DNA from: Prostheceraeus crozeri
Taxonomy: Eukaryota > Platyhelminthes > Polycladida > Euryleptidae
Direction of reading: 5' to 3'
DNA: 64,000 bases
Assembly: GCA_907163375.1 (NCBI GenBank)
Contig: CAJQUW010007994.1
Span: 1-64,000 of the forward strand
Position numbers and translations under genes: made by a program
Notes under the pieces: generated by a model
What the model saw: the letters and a program-made list of their open reading frames with translations, nothing else
The model's database searches: none
Told to the model about the DNA's origin: nothing
Shown: piece by piece, positions 8,677-21,513 of the stretch
How positions within the stretch are numbered: position 1 is the first letter of the stretch
Layout: the number at the start of each line of letters is the position of its first letter

Positions 8677-9117
8677 CAGTAAGTCATAAACCCTAAGCCA
8701 TAAGCCACAAGGCATGTTGCCATTATTTCTCATGTCAGAAAATACAAGTAGGTAGAAGAGGAAAATAGATGAAATTTTCTAATTTGCAAACAAAAGCTGA
8801 GCGATCGCAAGCTCGCTTTCAGATTTAACTTTCCGTAATATATTCCAGTAAAATATCACAGCAGGATCCGGCTTTTTAGCAGCGGGGCCCATTGTGCTCG
8901 TTACAGAGGCAATGCTTATGAATAGCACACCACACCACCAAATCACGATTTTGTGCCGTATGTATCATCTATCTACTGCATGTATATGAAGCTTGACTAC
9001 TTAAATCTAAACACGAAAATGGCAACAGTGATGATATCATCGGCCAAGGAATTCAAAGAAGATTGCTGCATCTTGCTTGTGGCTTACAGCTTATGGTTTA
9101 TGACCTATGACTTATTG
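8677..9117. mobile_element. candidate small non-autonomous DNA element with inverted repeats
   Basis: The segment 8677-8711 (rich in TAAGTCATAAACC and TAAGCCATAAGCCACAAG) pairs imperfectly with 9076-9117 (CTTGTGGCTTACAGCTTATG ... GACTTATTG) in reverse orientation. Related TAAGCCATAA words occur just outside at 8,626-8,640 and a GTTTGTGGCTTGCAGCT word at about 9,211. Subterminal repeated words of this kind are common in hAT-type MITEs. I found no clear target duplication, so the true ends are uncertain. Confidence 0.4.
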
Positions 9118-11947
9118 TGTGTACCTCCGTAAGATAAGGAGGCTTATGTCTTATAGCCTATTCTGTATTCCAGCTCTCATTGAAACATTAGTGTTGGAAT
9201 ACTATTTGCGGTTTGTGGCTTGCAGCTGATCGTGTGTGACTCCGGCATTATGCTTCTCTGTCGTGATCGTAGAAATTGATTGCTTTTCTGAAATTGACTA
9301 GGATGGAAATTGACTCAATGTCGCGGCAAAATCGGGGGAACTAACTTTTCCTGGCTGCCGGTCCTGCCGGTTCCAACCCTGGAAGAAAGCATCATGCTCT
9401 TTTATATGAGTGGTCTTTCGAACAGGCAAACGAAGTGCAAGTGTGCATAGCATTATTCGGAAAAGGAATGGCACATGTTTATTGAAATTTCTATGAAAAG
9501 TTTGTGAAGTCACTGCGCATTAGATTTATCACATCTTTGTGGAAGCATTAATACGAAAAAATGGTGTTTCATATAGCAATAATGTCGACAATGCTCGTTT
9601 CCAAGGTTTCCTGATATGAGAAGTTTTGAGCGCATTATATCAACTAATTTCATGAAAATGATTAGTGATTACCAGACATCCACAATTTGTGATAGATGAA
9701 AAGATCAAAAAGTTCTCCTATTTGTTAATGTAGACGTTGAGAGATCGCTCACACAGAGACTTAGTTTGTCTTCGTTGCATACAGCGACTTAGCTTATAAG
9801 TTCAATAATGAGGATACTGTTGAGTGATTTTGCTCCACATTTCCGCTTCTTCAAAAGTCTATAAAAGAATCGGAAATCTAATTAATTGACTCATGCGTAG
9901 ATGTAACTGCTTCATGCTTTGACTCAGATTGAATCATATATTATTATACGCTGCACCCGATCAATAGCACTTAAATAAAATCTGTTCGGAAATATACTCA
10001 GCTGTTATTGTCTGATCTGAATTGCTGTAATAGTTTGAAATACTGGTATTTCGAATCACAACAAAATTGACAACTGATCACTTCTTGTTTTAACTTTTGC
10101 GCACATTGCACCGGTCTATTTTGTCTACAAATTAGAATAAGTATAAAATATACAATTGTTGAAGGAGAATTCATCTATTTCAAAGGATTTATAATTCATT
10201 TAAACTAGCAGCCTAAATCTAAATTTTTTCACTTGAAAAATAGCTGAATCGATAAAAACATTTAACTAAGATGTCGGTGTCGAGTGATTGCCCACCTTAT
10301 TTTGATGCCACAAGTCATCCATAGCCCTTTTACAAAGTAGAATGAACTATGATGCAGATGAATATAGTTCCAATTTTTGTGATCGTGAAGTAGAAAATGT
10401 GTTATCACACAACTGATGCATTGCGTGACAGTGTAGATATTTCATCTCCCACAGCAAGGATTGTTGAAATAGCTTGAAAGTATGCAATCAACACGATATT
10501 CTTTTTTCGATACATGCTTTTGCTGTTCGAACTCCTTTAATGACATGTTTGAAAAGACATTTGCACTTTTCAGACATTTGTTTTCATCGAGGGAATAGTA
10601 CTTTTGTGTTTAGGGGAACTGTAACTGACATGTAATTCAAGAATAATTCCTGAAAAGTACTTATTTTCAATACTTGACATTCATTATTTTATTTCCGATG
10701 TAAATGACTTTGATGTACAATAATTTGCAGAGTTCACGACAACATTTTTCAAACAGATGCTCGACCTTGGAAAGAGAACACATATTGATATAACCAAACA
10801 AAATTTCAAAGCTATTCAACTTTGTCTCAAATTTTACTAACAAGGCCCTAGCTTTCATTACCATCGCAACTGAATTAAACATAATGGCGCCGCATTCTCT
10901 TTGATAGTTCTTCATAAAAAGTCAAGCATTCGCTTGTACTTTAAATTGGAAAATTAGATTGTATTGATAAGATGAGAACTCATAAAAAGACATTAGAACT
11001 AGAGGTGTGAAAAGTCATTGATAGACAGTGCGTGAATACAACTCAGTCGATTTGACATAGATGTTAGCTGGAGTGCCTTGCATGACTAAATCGCTGAAAT
11101 ACAGCTTGCTGTTGTGCTTTTAGAGCTAACTGGTACAGTGCAAATCACAATTTAAAGCCGTCTCATCTAAATCAAAAATTCATTGCATACATTATTGTGC
11201 ATCATCACACCTAATTATTTTTTAAATTAATATTCAAAGCGAATTTGTAATTAGAACTAGAATAATTTTGCACCAAACGCCCTGTTTTCTTGAATTTTAC
11301 AAGAATGTATAAAGCGCCTTTTTTGTACCAACCGCCCTGAATATTGCTACAATGTTCGAAGCGCCCGTATTTCTGATTATCGCGTGTACCAAACCCCAAT
11401 TCCTATAATTGCAACAATTTTAATTGAATATGATAGAACAAGTAATGATAATAAATACATGCAATTGCAAGCATTTATTGAAAATGCAGTTTGCTTCCAG
11501 AATAGAATTTCACGGATTCTAAAATACAATCAGTGATGCACATAAAGTTACAGGCAAATATGCAATGCAGTTGTGTTTTGGGCTCATCATAGGACCTCCG
11601 ATTAGAATTTTGGAAAGCGATTATAAAGACTTAAATAGTTATAATAAGCCTCCTCGAATGGCTTCAATATCTCGTGAGAAAAAGCAATCAAAGGAAGAGA
11701 TAAGGAAAGAATGATACAGTTTTACAAAAGAAACATTAGCCATTCCACTGTCATTGACATCAATGCAGCCGTTCCTACTATGCAACAGTGTCTATGTACG
11801 AAAAATCTTCAAGTCTTTTGGTGATCTGCATACATGGCAATTGTCGGACTTTCGCCATGGTTGATCAACAAAATAGCAGCCTCATGCCTAATTTTTTTCA
11901 AAAAGTGACTTTCAACTTACAGATCTATTAATCTGAATGACATTTGC
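9118..11947. other. no gene seen
   Basis: AT-rich intergenic DNA. Short open frames (such as 9298-9513 and 10667-10915) have no recognisable features. Confidence 0.6.
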
Positions 11948-12669
11948 AGAGCTGGAAGCGGCTCGGCCCTTGGTCGGGCCGGGCCGAACTAGAATCTAAA
12001 AAATTTTCGGACCGATGTTTATTATGTATGAAATCCGAAGCACTTTCCTCATTTGATTATTCAAATTCTCTGAATCAATTTTGTATAATGGCCTATCAAC
12101 ATGGTTCTTAAGTAAATATAATGAAATAAGCACCGGCATGACTTCTTTTTTCAAACAGACTGCTATTATTGTCTTCAGTGCTTTTGTTTCTCCCTGTTTT
12201 TGCAAACCTAAATACAACTTACAACAATGGCAGCTATCTGCACTTCAAATATGATCCAATTTATTTGTGATAGACAAGCGTGCTATGCATATGAAAAAAA
12301 TTTAAAACAAAAGAAAATTCTTTATATGCATTGAATGTCTAAAAATTTCAAAAGAATTGAAAAGATTGAAATTCTAAAATTTCAATTAAAGAATTTAAAA
12401 AAATCACCTTACTGCTCAACAGCAATCAATTTACGTACAGATGGCATATATATATATATGCCCTACAGCATGCGATCATGTTGTTAACAATTAAATTCAA
12501 CAGTATACAATATTTTTAGAACGATTCTAAAGGCGATTACACTCAGCTAACGTAATTGACATTTTCATTAAGGATGGTTAAGTGCTCAAATCGATGAGCA
12601 TTCTCACGCGGGCCCAGATACAAAATTTATCCGGTCCGGGCTTAAAGAAGCGACCCGGCTCCCGGTCTG
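11948..12669. mobile_element. candidate hAT-type non-autonomous element
   Basis: The left end reads CAGAGCTGGAAGCGGCTCGG and is followed by GC-rich words (GGTCGGGCCGGGCC). The right end, read in reverse, begins CAGACCGGGAGCCGGGTCGC and also has GGCCCG-type words. Short TIRs beginning CAG with GC-rich subterminal repeats around an AT-rich core of about 720 bp suggest a hAT-like MITE. No 8-bp duplication is evident. A 20-bp perfect AT-rich palindrome lies inside at 12443-12462. Confidence 0.35.
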
Positions 12670-13409
12670 GAGATCAGGGAGGACTTTGAGAAAGCGATCA
12701 TTGAATGCTCTTGAGAGATTAAAAAACGGCCTCTAGTCCACATTCTGTAACAGATGCTCTAACTCAGAGTGAAATAATAATTGATCATTCAGAGAGATCA
12801 GGTTTATCTAATGAAATTAAAACTGCTACGAAATCTACTGCATCAAGTACCATTTCGCAGAATTCCCTAAATTCCCAATCAATCTCAAACGCCACAACAG
12901 ATGGAGACTGTCTAGTCCGCTTCCAGACATACAAGCTAAAAATAGATCCATCATTTACACGGCATAAATGAGGAATATTGTCAAAGATCAAAAAAACCGT
13001 CATATTTGTGTCATTTCGAAGTATACCAATGAATAACAGTAAAGACGAAAATCCTAAAAGACAATCAATTCTCGCAAAATGTCCAATACAATGTAGTTCG
13101 TGTATTCCAATGGTGCACGTTCTTCAGCAGTTCAGACTCTCAGTACTATTATACGAAAAATCAATGATGACTACAATCGTGTACAACACTGGATGAATCT
13201 CCCACACGTCTGTTATAAATGCTTAGTCCTCCAAATGGGAATGTATCTGCCGAAAAATCCCTAACTAGCTTTGTTAATAGAAATTTAGACCTTTTTTTCG
13301 AAGTGAATCCGCAAGCGAAAATACCGGTATAAGTGATGTTAGTGATGCAGATCAAAACAAATGACGGCTAAAACTCGTAGAGAAAAAGAAAGAGAACAAG
13401 AAAATCTTG
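12670..13409. other. no gene seen
   Basis: Mixed-composition DNA without a recognisable coding region. The LINE fragment that follows may extend a little into it, but I cannot align it. Confidence 0.5.
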
Positions 13410-14895
13410 TGTAAACAAGTTGGTCAAAAATTGCGTGATGGCGACATATGTGAAGCTGTTTGATGGCCCCAATAATGATGTAAGAGTATCTGAACTTAAA
13501 AGTAGGAATCCCACAAGATTATCGATTCTAGAAGATGACCACAAAGAGGATTAAGAAAAAGTCATGCATCTCTATATTCAGCTTTAGTTGTATCAATTAC
13601 AGAAGTCCTCGATGCAATTAGGTCATATCCAGTTATAGTTCATCGGGAGGCATTGATTGTCTGCGACCACAGCATCTCAAGGATTTGACAAATATAAATC
13701 TGGATACTGTTGGAACCCAACTGGCAGTGGAACTTACTGGTTTTGTAAATATGATACTCACTGGGAATATTCCAGAAATTCTGCGACATTTTTTCGTTGG
13801 CGCCAGACTCATAGCATTATCGAAACCTAATGACGGTATACGATCTATAGCAATCGGAAACACTATACGCAGATCAGTGTCAAAAGTTGCTACTTTTTCA
13901 GTGCGGGACAAATGATCAGCTCTTCTCGACATTCATCAACTCGGATTTGTCAAACTGAACGTAGTATAGAATTTAAGAAGCAGCAACACATGCCAGAAGA
14001 GTATTTGTTACACATGGAAAAGATATTCGAAAACGCCTTCAAATCAGTCAGTCGCTCAGTTATCATTGAGGAAGCAAGATTACATGCTCCAGAATTGTTG
14101 CCCTTCATTACAGCTTCATATCAAAATTCATCAAGTTTGATATTTCATAATAACATCTTGGTGTCCGCGGAAGGAGTGCGGCAGGGTGATACATTGGACC
14201 CTCTTCCGTTTTCCTTAGCTCTACGTCCAATTATTCAGGAGTTGACTTCATCCTTGAATGTATGGTATTTGGATGATGGTGCGATCGGCAGGGATTCATT
14301 GACTATCACACACATAATATGATCTGAATGCGATACTTCGAGAAAGTCACAAAATCGGTCTGCGTCTCAATTTCAGTAAATGTGAATTAATTGTCTTCAA
14401 TGAGTCTTGCATTCTCCCTCCAGGTTTGAGAAACATTTCCAAGACACACAAAGATGATTTAGAACTTTCGGGAGCTCCGATCGTATCAATTTACTCAAAA
14501 ATGAAAAATCTGTCTTCAAAATTATGTGATCTTCGAGATGTACACTGTATATGACGCATTTTTTCTTTTAAAAAATTGCTCATCAATTCCAAAATTAGTA
14601 CTGCTTTCGTTGCAGTCCATGTACGGTATGGATAATGACTGCCCCGATGAGATCGACGTCAACTTTCGCAACGGTTCAGAGGTCATATTGAATATCAAAC
14701 TAGATGATATCGCTTAGGAGCAAGCTTGCCTACCTACTTCTTTAGGAGGACTAGGAGCTAGATCAACCAAAGATCTTGCATCACCATCCTTCTTACCTTT
14801 GGCCGGTGCAGAGAAATGCATTTGGCTCTTTTGCCGAAAGAATTTCACGATGTTGACCGGTGTCTGGAATCAGCTGAGAAACGATGGTGTTCCTT

Positions 14896-16298
14896 GGATT
14901 TATACCAAAACGTCGCAGTTCCGATTTAGTCGCATCCGTTTTGGTCGCAAAAGGTCGCAGAAGAAAAAAGGTAGCATCCGAAAACGTCGTATCCGAAAAC
15001 GTCGCATCCGAATTCGTCGGATCAAACGGTTAAGAGTACAAACGCTGCATAGTACTAATTTCTTAAAACTAGTCCAGGACGTCTGGTTCGTACGAAAACC
15101 CATATCCTTAACCAGTCCGAGACGTTCGGTTATTGTCAGTGACTGTCAAAATATTATGCCTGTAGTTATTATCAAGGATTTTCTGAATATTTATTTGATA
15201 TAAATCAAAATCACTATATCACCATTGGATCTATTGAAGGATGTTGGTTTTAACTTTCTTGTATATTATGTATATCTCCTTTATTTTCAATAATAGTCCG
15301 GCAGCCAGAACGTGTTTCTGCAGGGAACGAGGCCGAAAGTGAGACTCTCACAGAATGATGTACACCCTATGCCTACTACGAATCGGTACGTCTGCCGAGT
15401 TCTAGTAAGTTCCTCTTCTTGTCAGACACGATCAAAGAAAAACTCATGTAAATCCAATGGGACGCAAATTGCAGTTTTTGGCTGAAATGAAATTTTATAT
15501 ATTTTCTCTGATTAAACGAAAAGTACTAAGCCTAGAGTCATAATTTTAGGCATGGAATGTCTTCAGGTCATTTCCTTTCATATTCATGCACCCATGTCTA
15601 TAAAGCCAAACACATTTAGATTTGGCGAGCCTCTTAATGTCGGCAAACACAAACATTTTGAGCAAATTTATCCACATTCTCACATACATTGCCAATTAGA
15701 TGCATGATAAAAGCATATGCACATCATAGGAAATGATCTGAAGCCATTCCATGCCTAAAATTATGACTCTAGGCTTAGTACTTTTCGTTTAATCAGAGAA
15801 AGCATGCAAAATTTCATTATACCCAAAAACTGCAATCTGCGTCCCATTGGATTTACATGTGTTTTTCTTTGATCTTGTCTGACAAGAAGAGGAACTCACT
15901 AGAACTCGGCAGACGTGCCGATTCGTAGTAGGTATAGGGTGTACATCATTCTCTGAAAGTCTCACTTTCGGCCTCGTTCCCTGCAGAAACTCGTTGTGGC
16001 TGCCGGACTATAATGTGATTCCGTGAAGTATAAATTGACAAGAAATTTCTGTGGTGTCTGACGACAAGCTTCACATAGATATTTGCTGGAGGACAAAGAT
16101 CAAATTAACACATAGAAAGCCATACTGAAGCTAAAGGTTGGCTATGACGACTTTTATAGAAGTAACATAGATCAACTGCGACCAAATCGGAATCCTATTA
16201 CGACGAAAACGGACATGCGACGTTTTCGGACGCGACCTTATCGGATGCAACGTTATCGGATGCGACGAAATCGGAATTGCGACGTTTTCGTACAGTCC
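14896..16298. mobile_element. TIR DNA element with 10-bp flanking repeats, in the LINE
   Basis: The left end GGATTTATACCAAAACGTCGC and the reversed right end GGACTGTACGAAAACGTCGC match imperfectly, continue in parallel through TTCCGATTT and GTCGCATCCG, and are followed by further GTCGCATCCG-type words. GGTGTTCCTT occurs immediately outside both ends (14886-14895 and 16299-16308), a 10-bp duplication. Long TIRs with subterminal repeats and a 9-10-bp duplication fit a Mutator-like non-autonomous element. It has no transposase; the Arg/Ile-repeat frame at 14799-15203 is just the subterminal repeats being translated. Confidence 0.65.
15293..16011. mobile_element. foldback element, ~286-bp inverted arms
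   Basis: Arms 15293-15579 and 15727-16011 are near-perfect inverted copies, beginning ATAGTCCGGCAGCCA and ending TGGCTGCCGGACTAT, with about 147 bp of unique spacer. A few dozen differences and small indels separate the arms. No coding capacity. It lies inside the 14896-16298 element. Confidence 0.85.
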
Positions 16299-16480
16299 GG
16301 TGTTCCTTAACCCAGTCTGCTGAAATCCAGTCAAATAAACAAAATCATTTGGACAAAGTAGTATCTATAGGGTAAAGGCGGATTTTTTAACAAAAGCAGA
16401 TACTCTCGCAGATGCTATAGACGACAAGCGATGCCATGCTGATCTCGAAATCTTCATTTTTGTTCAAAATTTTGGCACAT

Positions 16481-19301
16481 TCCTTTGGTCGCATTAATCA
16501 CAAGTCATATCATTTGCAACTTTCCTGGCATCGCAAACGTGAAAGGAACATAAGAAGTGAATATAACACTTTGTAGATGGATGATAAAATTTCCCATTAC
16601 ATAAGAACAGATTATCTTCATCACGTAGCTGCTAGAAAAGTTGTTAATGTGTTTAGAAAATTACACAAATAGAAACCGTTCACCATTAATATCCCGTGAA
16701 GTCCATTAAATCAGGATTCCATAGTAATAACACTTGTATCATAAATGTATTCAAGCCTCCGATCTCATTAAAGGTGGATGTGATTTGTATCTACTATGAA
16801 ATAAGCGCTTATTCAATGTCATTTGATATTGACTTCTATAGAATGATTCAATTGAAAATCGAATACTGCAGATAAAAGCTGATTTACATATAATCATGCA
16901 AATAAGTATGACGAAAACGAATTACATGCAATGCACAATTTCTTGCAGTATTGCGTAAGGCGCAAACCGATGTGAAAATAAAGATCAACCCCTCTAATTT
17001 CAATTATTCATGTTGAAATTCACAGTTAGGTCACAACAAAGTCACAGTAAGGTCTATTTCGTGAGAGACCACAAGCTATAAATTGTACATAAAAACCGTA
17101 TAATCTGTAAATTTGATATTATGAATGCCTGAAACAAGCAAATTAAAAGCTGCCTCTGAAATGCTTGGCCTGTACACTGTGGCTTGTTAACATTGATTTT
17201 GTGAACAGGGAATTCCTTGAATGCTACTTGGATTGGTGATGTAAAATTAATGGTGATTTTTTTTACTTGGGTAATTATTACCGTAAATGATTACCATTTG
17301 CAGCAGCTCTTCTGATATCCGGCAATTATCGGCTTGAGTGATTATTATTGGTAATACTAACTGCCGTAATATTATCGGAAATAGTTACCTTTCATAACAC
17401 CAACTTGAATGAGGTAAACTGCAAGGGCACGTCTTCAAAAGAGATGATTATTATTGCTATAAATGATCCGATGGAATGTAATGCTACAATGCATGAAAAA
17501 GTTACGCAGCAGAGATTTCATTTTTCAAACTTGTCTTACTTCGTCTCTTTCTAAAGAGGTGTTGTAATTTACTTACAACAATCTACAAGTACTGATTTCA
17601 CAAAATTAAAATCTTCTTGGAAATTGTAATTATATTTTACAAGCTCTTTTTCATAAATTTAGCGACATTCTGTCGTCACGGTCTTCATCAAAAGAACAGA
17701 ACATTTCGAGCCACAGTACATCTTTACGATCTTATCATGTGTCAATATACTTTATTTTAATCACAATATAGCCTACATGTGTAATTTGGTTGAAAACCAG
17801 GAGCAACATTTTACAGTGCTGCCTGCCAATATTAAAGACAACCTTCAGTTATGTGCATGCATTCACTTTTTCGCTATTGATTTACATCTTAATTACAATT
17901 ACATAGCTTATGCTGGAAATGCTATATTTTATAATATTGATAGTATGACCCCATATATCCACATTTATGCACCATTCAAAGTAATCCATCAAAGAATTGC
18001 AGGTCAGCGGTGAGGTCAGATATGGGTCGAAAGTCAAATAATGTCAGTGAGTGTAAATGTCAGTTCAGTCTGTAGGACAACAGGATAGGTATGTAAACCT
18101 AGATGTATAGACCCTATAATAATTCTGTTCGCAGGGTCACACAGTAGACCAAATAGTAACATTTCCTCGTTTATATTTGATTGAAATATATGAGCAACTG
18201 TTAGCAATATAGCAACGGTCTCTTCTCAAATTGGGTTCGAAAATTCAGTCCTGTCAGATCACATTAGCTGCCTTGAAATTGGAAATGTGCTAATTTTGAA
18301 TGTTTTCTAATATTGTAACGGAGCGAACTTACAAAATTTGAATGCACTGAAATTCAGTGGGTTGAGTATCCTATGATTCAGTCAAATCTTTCACTCATCT
18401 TGCTTGCAAAATTTATTTCAGCATCTGAAGATATTAAACTATGATCTAACAAATTTGTCAAGCAAAAGCCCATGAATAAATTGAATAGCTAAAGTCTGAT
18501 ACACACTACTGCAGTTGTCAACTACACGCATATCTTTAAACGGTTGTGTGTGCTGGCATTCAGCGTCTCTTTTCTCTCGTGCAAACGGTTCATGAAATAT
18601 ATGAAAAACTATTGTTTACCATGATAGAGGAAAGAAGAAAAACATACTGTATACTGATGCTCAATCGATAGTTCACAATGAAGTCACCGTTGACTAACAA
18701 TACCCTTCGAAGCAAAGCTTTATCCGTTAATAAAGTACACATGCAACTACAAATATCATATATACTATCATTTGAGTTGCAGTAAATTGTCTTGCTATGA
18801 CTAGCGAAAAAATCGTTTGTCATTTACTTCAGCACTTCCTCAAATTAAATTTACTCCAAAGGACATTAGTCTGATTGGGAATCTGGTTCCAGCGCTAGAA
18901 GTCAGCCTGGCACATTCCTTGAAGAAGCATATTGCATGCACGTTTTCGATGCACCATATCTCCATGGCACAACTGTTAAGTGCGTAGCCTAACAGTCTTC
19001 TGGTCTGGACGTCGAGCCACGGAAGTGTTGTTGGTCGCCTGCAGGAATGACATCCAGACCAAAAGTATCACAACGCTCCATAAAGCTGAGACCCCCATCG
19101 GAAGAGTAGTAACGTTGAAAGGAGGCTGTCATGAAATTTAAATTGAACTTCAGAAGGCTTTCATGCTGATCGATAGCACAAAGAATCGTAGCTGAGATGG
19201 GGATTTCACTCGCTAAAATAAGACACAGCTATCACAGATGCAGCATTGTTTCCCATGAATTTGATAGGAAGGCAACTGATTAGATGATTTTGGAGCTATA
19301 A
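16481..19301. other. no gene seen
   Basis: AT-rich intergenic DNA. A cluster of GGTAATTATTACCG-like words near 17,270-17,390 may be a worn MITE. Short open frames (17348-17554, 17777-18013, 18590-18823) show nothing recognisable. Confidence 0.5.
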
Positions 19302-19399
19302 GTCTAACATAGGGCTGTATAAATTACCGTAACATTCCCAAGACGGTACCTTACCGAAAATTACCGTAATTTATGCGGTAAGTTACGGTAATTTATGAA

Positions 19400-21057
19400 A
19401 AATATAGCAGCAGCGCGCCCGGCTCACCCAAGCAATTCAAGTATGTATTTTTAGAAGACTATTTGACTCTATAAGACTACCTAGAATCATAACGCCCCAT
19501 TTGAGTCTTTATTTGTCAACTTCGTCCCCTGAGATTAGTTGGCCCAAGTTTGCAATTGCTTTTTGCAGTCAATAGCCACAGATATAGTGTAATTTGGTCT
19601 TGAAGTTGGAATAAATTCGATTCTAGGCCTATTTCATTATTTTATTAAATCCATTGTAAACCTGTTCTCTTCTTAATAAAACAGCTATATGTAGACACAG
19701 GGCTACAGGGCCTAAGACTTTCACCAAAATTGACTTATGAATAAAAGACTTATTTTGATAAAAACATGCTTTTAATATACTGCTGCAAATGGAAAAAGAT
19801 AACAAAAATTTTGGGCAAAAAATATTTCTCTTTCAGCAAACAAATTGTTGTGAAACTCGATATAATCTCAATGAATATACTGTTCAGAGACCGCTAAATG
19901 ATTGTATACCGTACATAAAATGTAATCTTCATCTATTCGGACTTGCATACATCGGTGTTTATATAAGTCAAAATTGCATACAAGATATGATTATGCACGT
20001 ACCAATAAATCAATACGATTGGAGATAGATGGTACAAAACATGCGAAGATGCGCACACAAGAAGACTACAAAAAATTCGATTAATCAGCACAGACAGCGC
20101 CGATAACAAAGATGTTAACAAAATGTATATAACAGAAATGTTGGGTAACAAAATAATTCATTCTTTAGCAAGGTAATCGTAGCAAAAATTAGTATGGATC
20201 TCATGAATATAGGTGGGCATTTACTTACAATGTAAGCTACAGGATTATGCACCATTCAAAAGTGAAGAAATGTTCAAATATGAATCAATCTGATTGGATA
20301 TAAGAATATATCATAAACATTTCTTCATCGACATTGTAGATAAATTCAATTTCATATTAACTAATGCTTTCTAAAGCATGAACAGATATAAAACAATTGA
20401 GGACTAATACTCCAATGGAAGCTGTGATCATATTAAGCCGAACACAGGGCAAAACTACGCAAGAATTTCATAACTAATCAATCCGCACTTCATATCAAGA
20501 TGTTGCATTAGGATTATTATTGCATCAATTATTACCATTTACTATATTTCGTTCCGTGTGTTTACACTGAACACGCCAATCGAAGAACAGATAGGGCCTA
20601 AAACTGACTGAAGAATGATAGGAACAGATATTTGACTGATCGGACTAAGAGAATTTAGAACGCTTTACGATGATGCCCAAGAATTTTTATGTTTTGAGTT
20701 TTGATTCCCAATATATACGAAAGTGTGCAACCTTGCTTGGTGATAAGTCTTTCTTCCCTATTATTTCATGTTTAGGATATTTTGTAAATGAATAATATAT
20801 AGTAAATATTTATCAGGTACACACAATATTTTCTTCATCTACTCGTTAATAGATGACAATAACTTAATAATGAATTTGAGTATGTGCATATTACAGAAAA
20901 TTGAACTTTTGCGGTGAAGGTGAAGCTGAATATGAACAATTACGGAAATTACATGTACCGGTACTGAGAAAATTTAAGGAGGACAAAATACTAAAAAATA
21001 AGACTAAACATGATCAGTGATTGCCACAAATAGTAGCCATGCAGTAAGAGCACTGAA
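19400..21057. other. left part of hAT element, no gene seen
   Basis: AT-rich 3' region of the hAT element. The frames at 19789-20028 and 19933-20151 lack recognisable features. Confidence 0.5.
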
Positions 21058-21486
21058 TTAAGAAGATAAACGAAGAGCAGCACGCTCTATTTCTTCAGTT
21101 GGAAATGAGAAGTCACTGCGTCTTCCAACATCTGGTGCTGAAATGGCACATAGATCCTTTCGATCAGCAGTTGACACATCGACAACCTCTGGAAATGTGT
21201 ATGTACCGAATTTATTCACTTTGAGGAAAGACACAGTGAAATCATCTTCTTCCAACATTTCCGTTATCTTTCCAATGAATACCTTGTACTTCAAACCATG
21301 ATTTCCCCTGCTTTCAACGATGATTCGTGCTGCCACAAAAGTCCCGACCTCCAGAGGAATATTCAAAGGGATGGCTTCCCTCTCGGACTGCAAAAACTTG
21401 TCATCATCCACTTCGTCTATTTCCATGAGGTCTTCGTCATCGTCACTGTCAGAGGAATCCTGCACAGCACCACCAACTTTGAGCAA
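21058..21486 (-). CDS. acidic C-terminal module or accessory ORF of the hAT element
   Basis: A 142-residue frame. Residues about 9-32 are acidic (SSDSDDDEDLMEIDEVDDD). A compact domain follows (LEVGTFVAARI ... KYKVFIGKITEMLEEDDFTVSFLKV), beta-rich by eye, like a small barrel. It is just downstream of the hAT dimerisation segment on the same strand, so it may be the transposase C terminus read through a frameshift or a separate accessory protein. I do not recognise the family. Confidence 0.4.
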   Translation of the reverse strand: MLKVGGAVQDSSDSDDDEDLMEIDEVDDDKFLQSEREAIPLNIPLEVGTFVAARIIVESRGNHGLKYKVFIGKITEMLEEDDFTVSFLKVNKFGTYTFPEVVDVSTADRKDLCAISAPDVGRRSDFSFPTEEIERAALRLSS

Positions 21487-21513
21487 ATGATTCGGGTCAT
21501 AATCTTAATTTCT

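Larger units (their letters stand above)
13410..16480 (+). pseudogene. decayed LINE (R2-like superclade), interrupted
   Basis: Reverse-transcriptase pieces occur in order on the plus strand in shifting frames: SSGGIDCLRPQHLKDLT near 13,640; ILRHFFVGARLIALSKPNDG and IAIGNTIRR at 13,770-13,870; AEGVRQGDTLDPLPF near 14,170; the active-site box WYLDDG near 14,265; and a thumb region with LPTSLGGLGARS near 14,740. Similarity to the LINE at 54,653-56,195 resumes after 16,299 (LTKADTLADAIDDKRC). Between 14,896 and 16,298 the LINE is split by another element. Many frameshifts and stops show it is old. The family copies host mRNA-like templates by target-primed reverse transcription. Confidence 0.75.

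Noticed and set aside
12443-12462. 20-bp perfect palindrome of alternating AT flanked by GGC/GCC
   Set aside because: Simple-sequence AT repeat; easily arises by chance in AT-rich DNA.
14799-15203. Open frame with Arg/Ile repeats (RKRRIRKRRIRIRRI)
   Set aside because: It is a translation of the tandem GTCGCATCCG-type subterminal repeats of the TIR element and runs across its left boundary; not a gene.
17265-17395. GGTAATTATTACCG-like words resembling hAT subterminal repeats
   Set aside because: No facing second end or target duplication could be found nearby; too worn to define.
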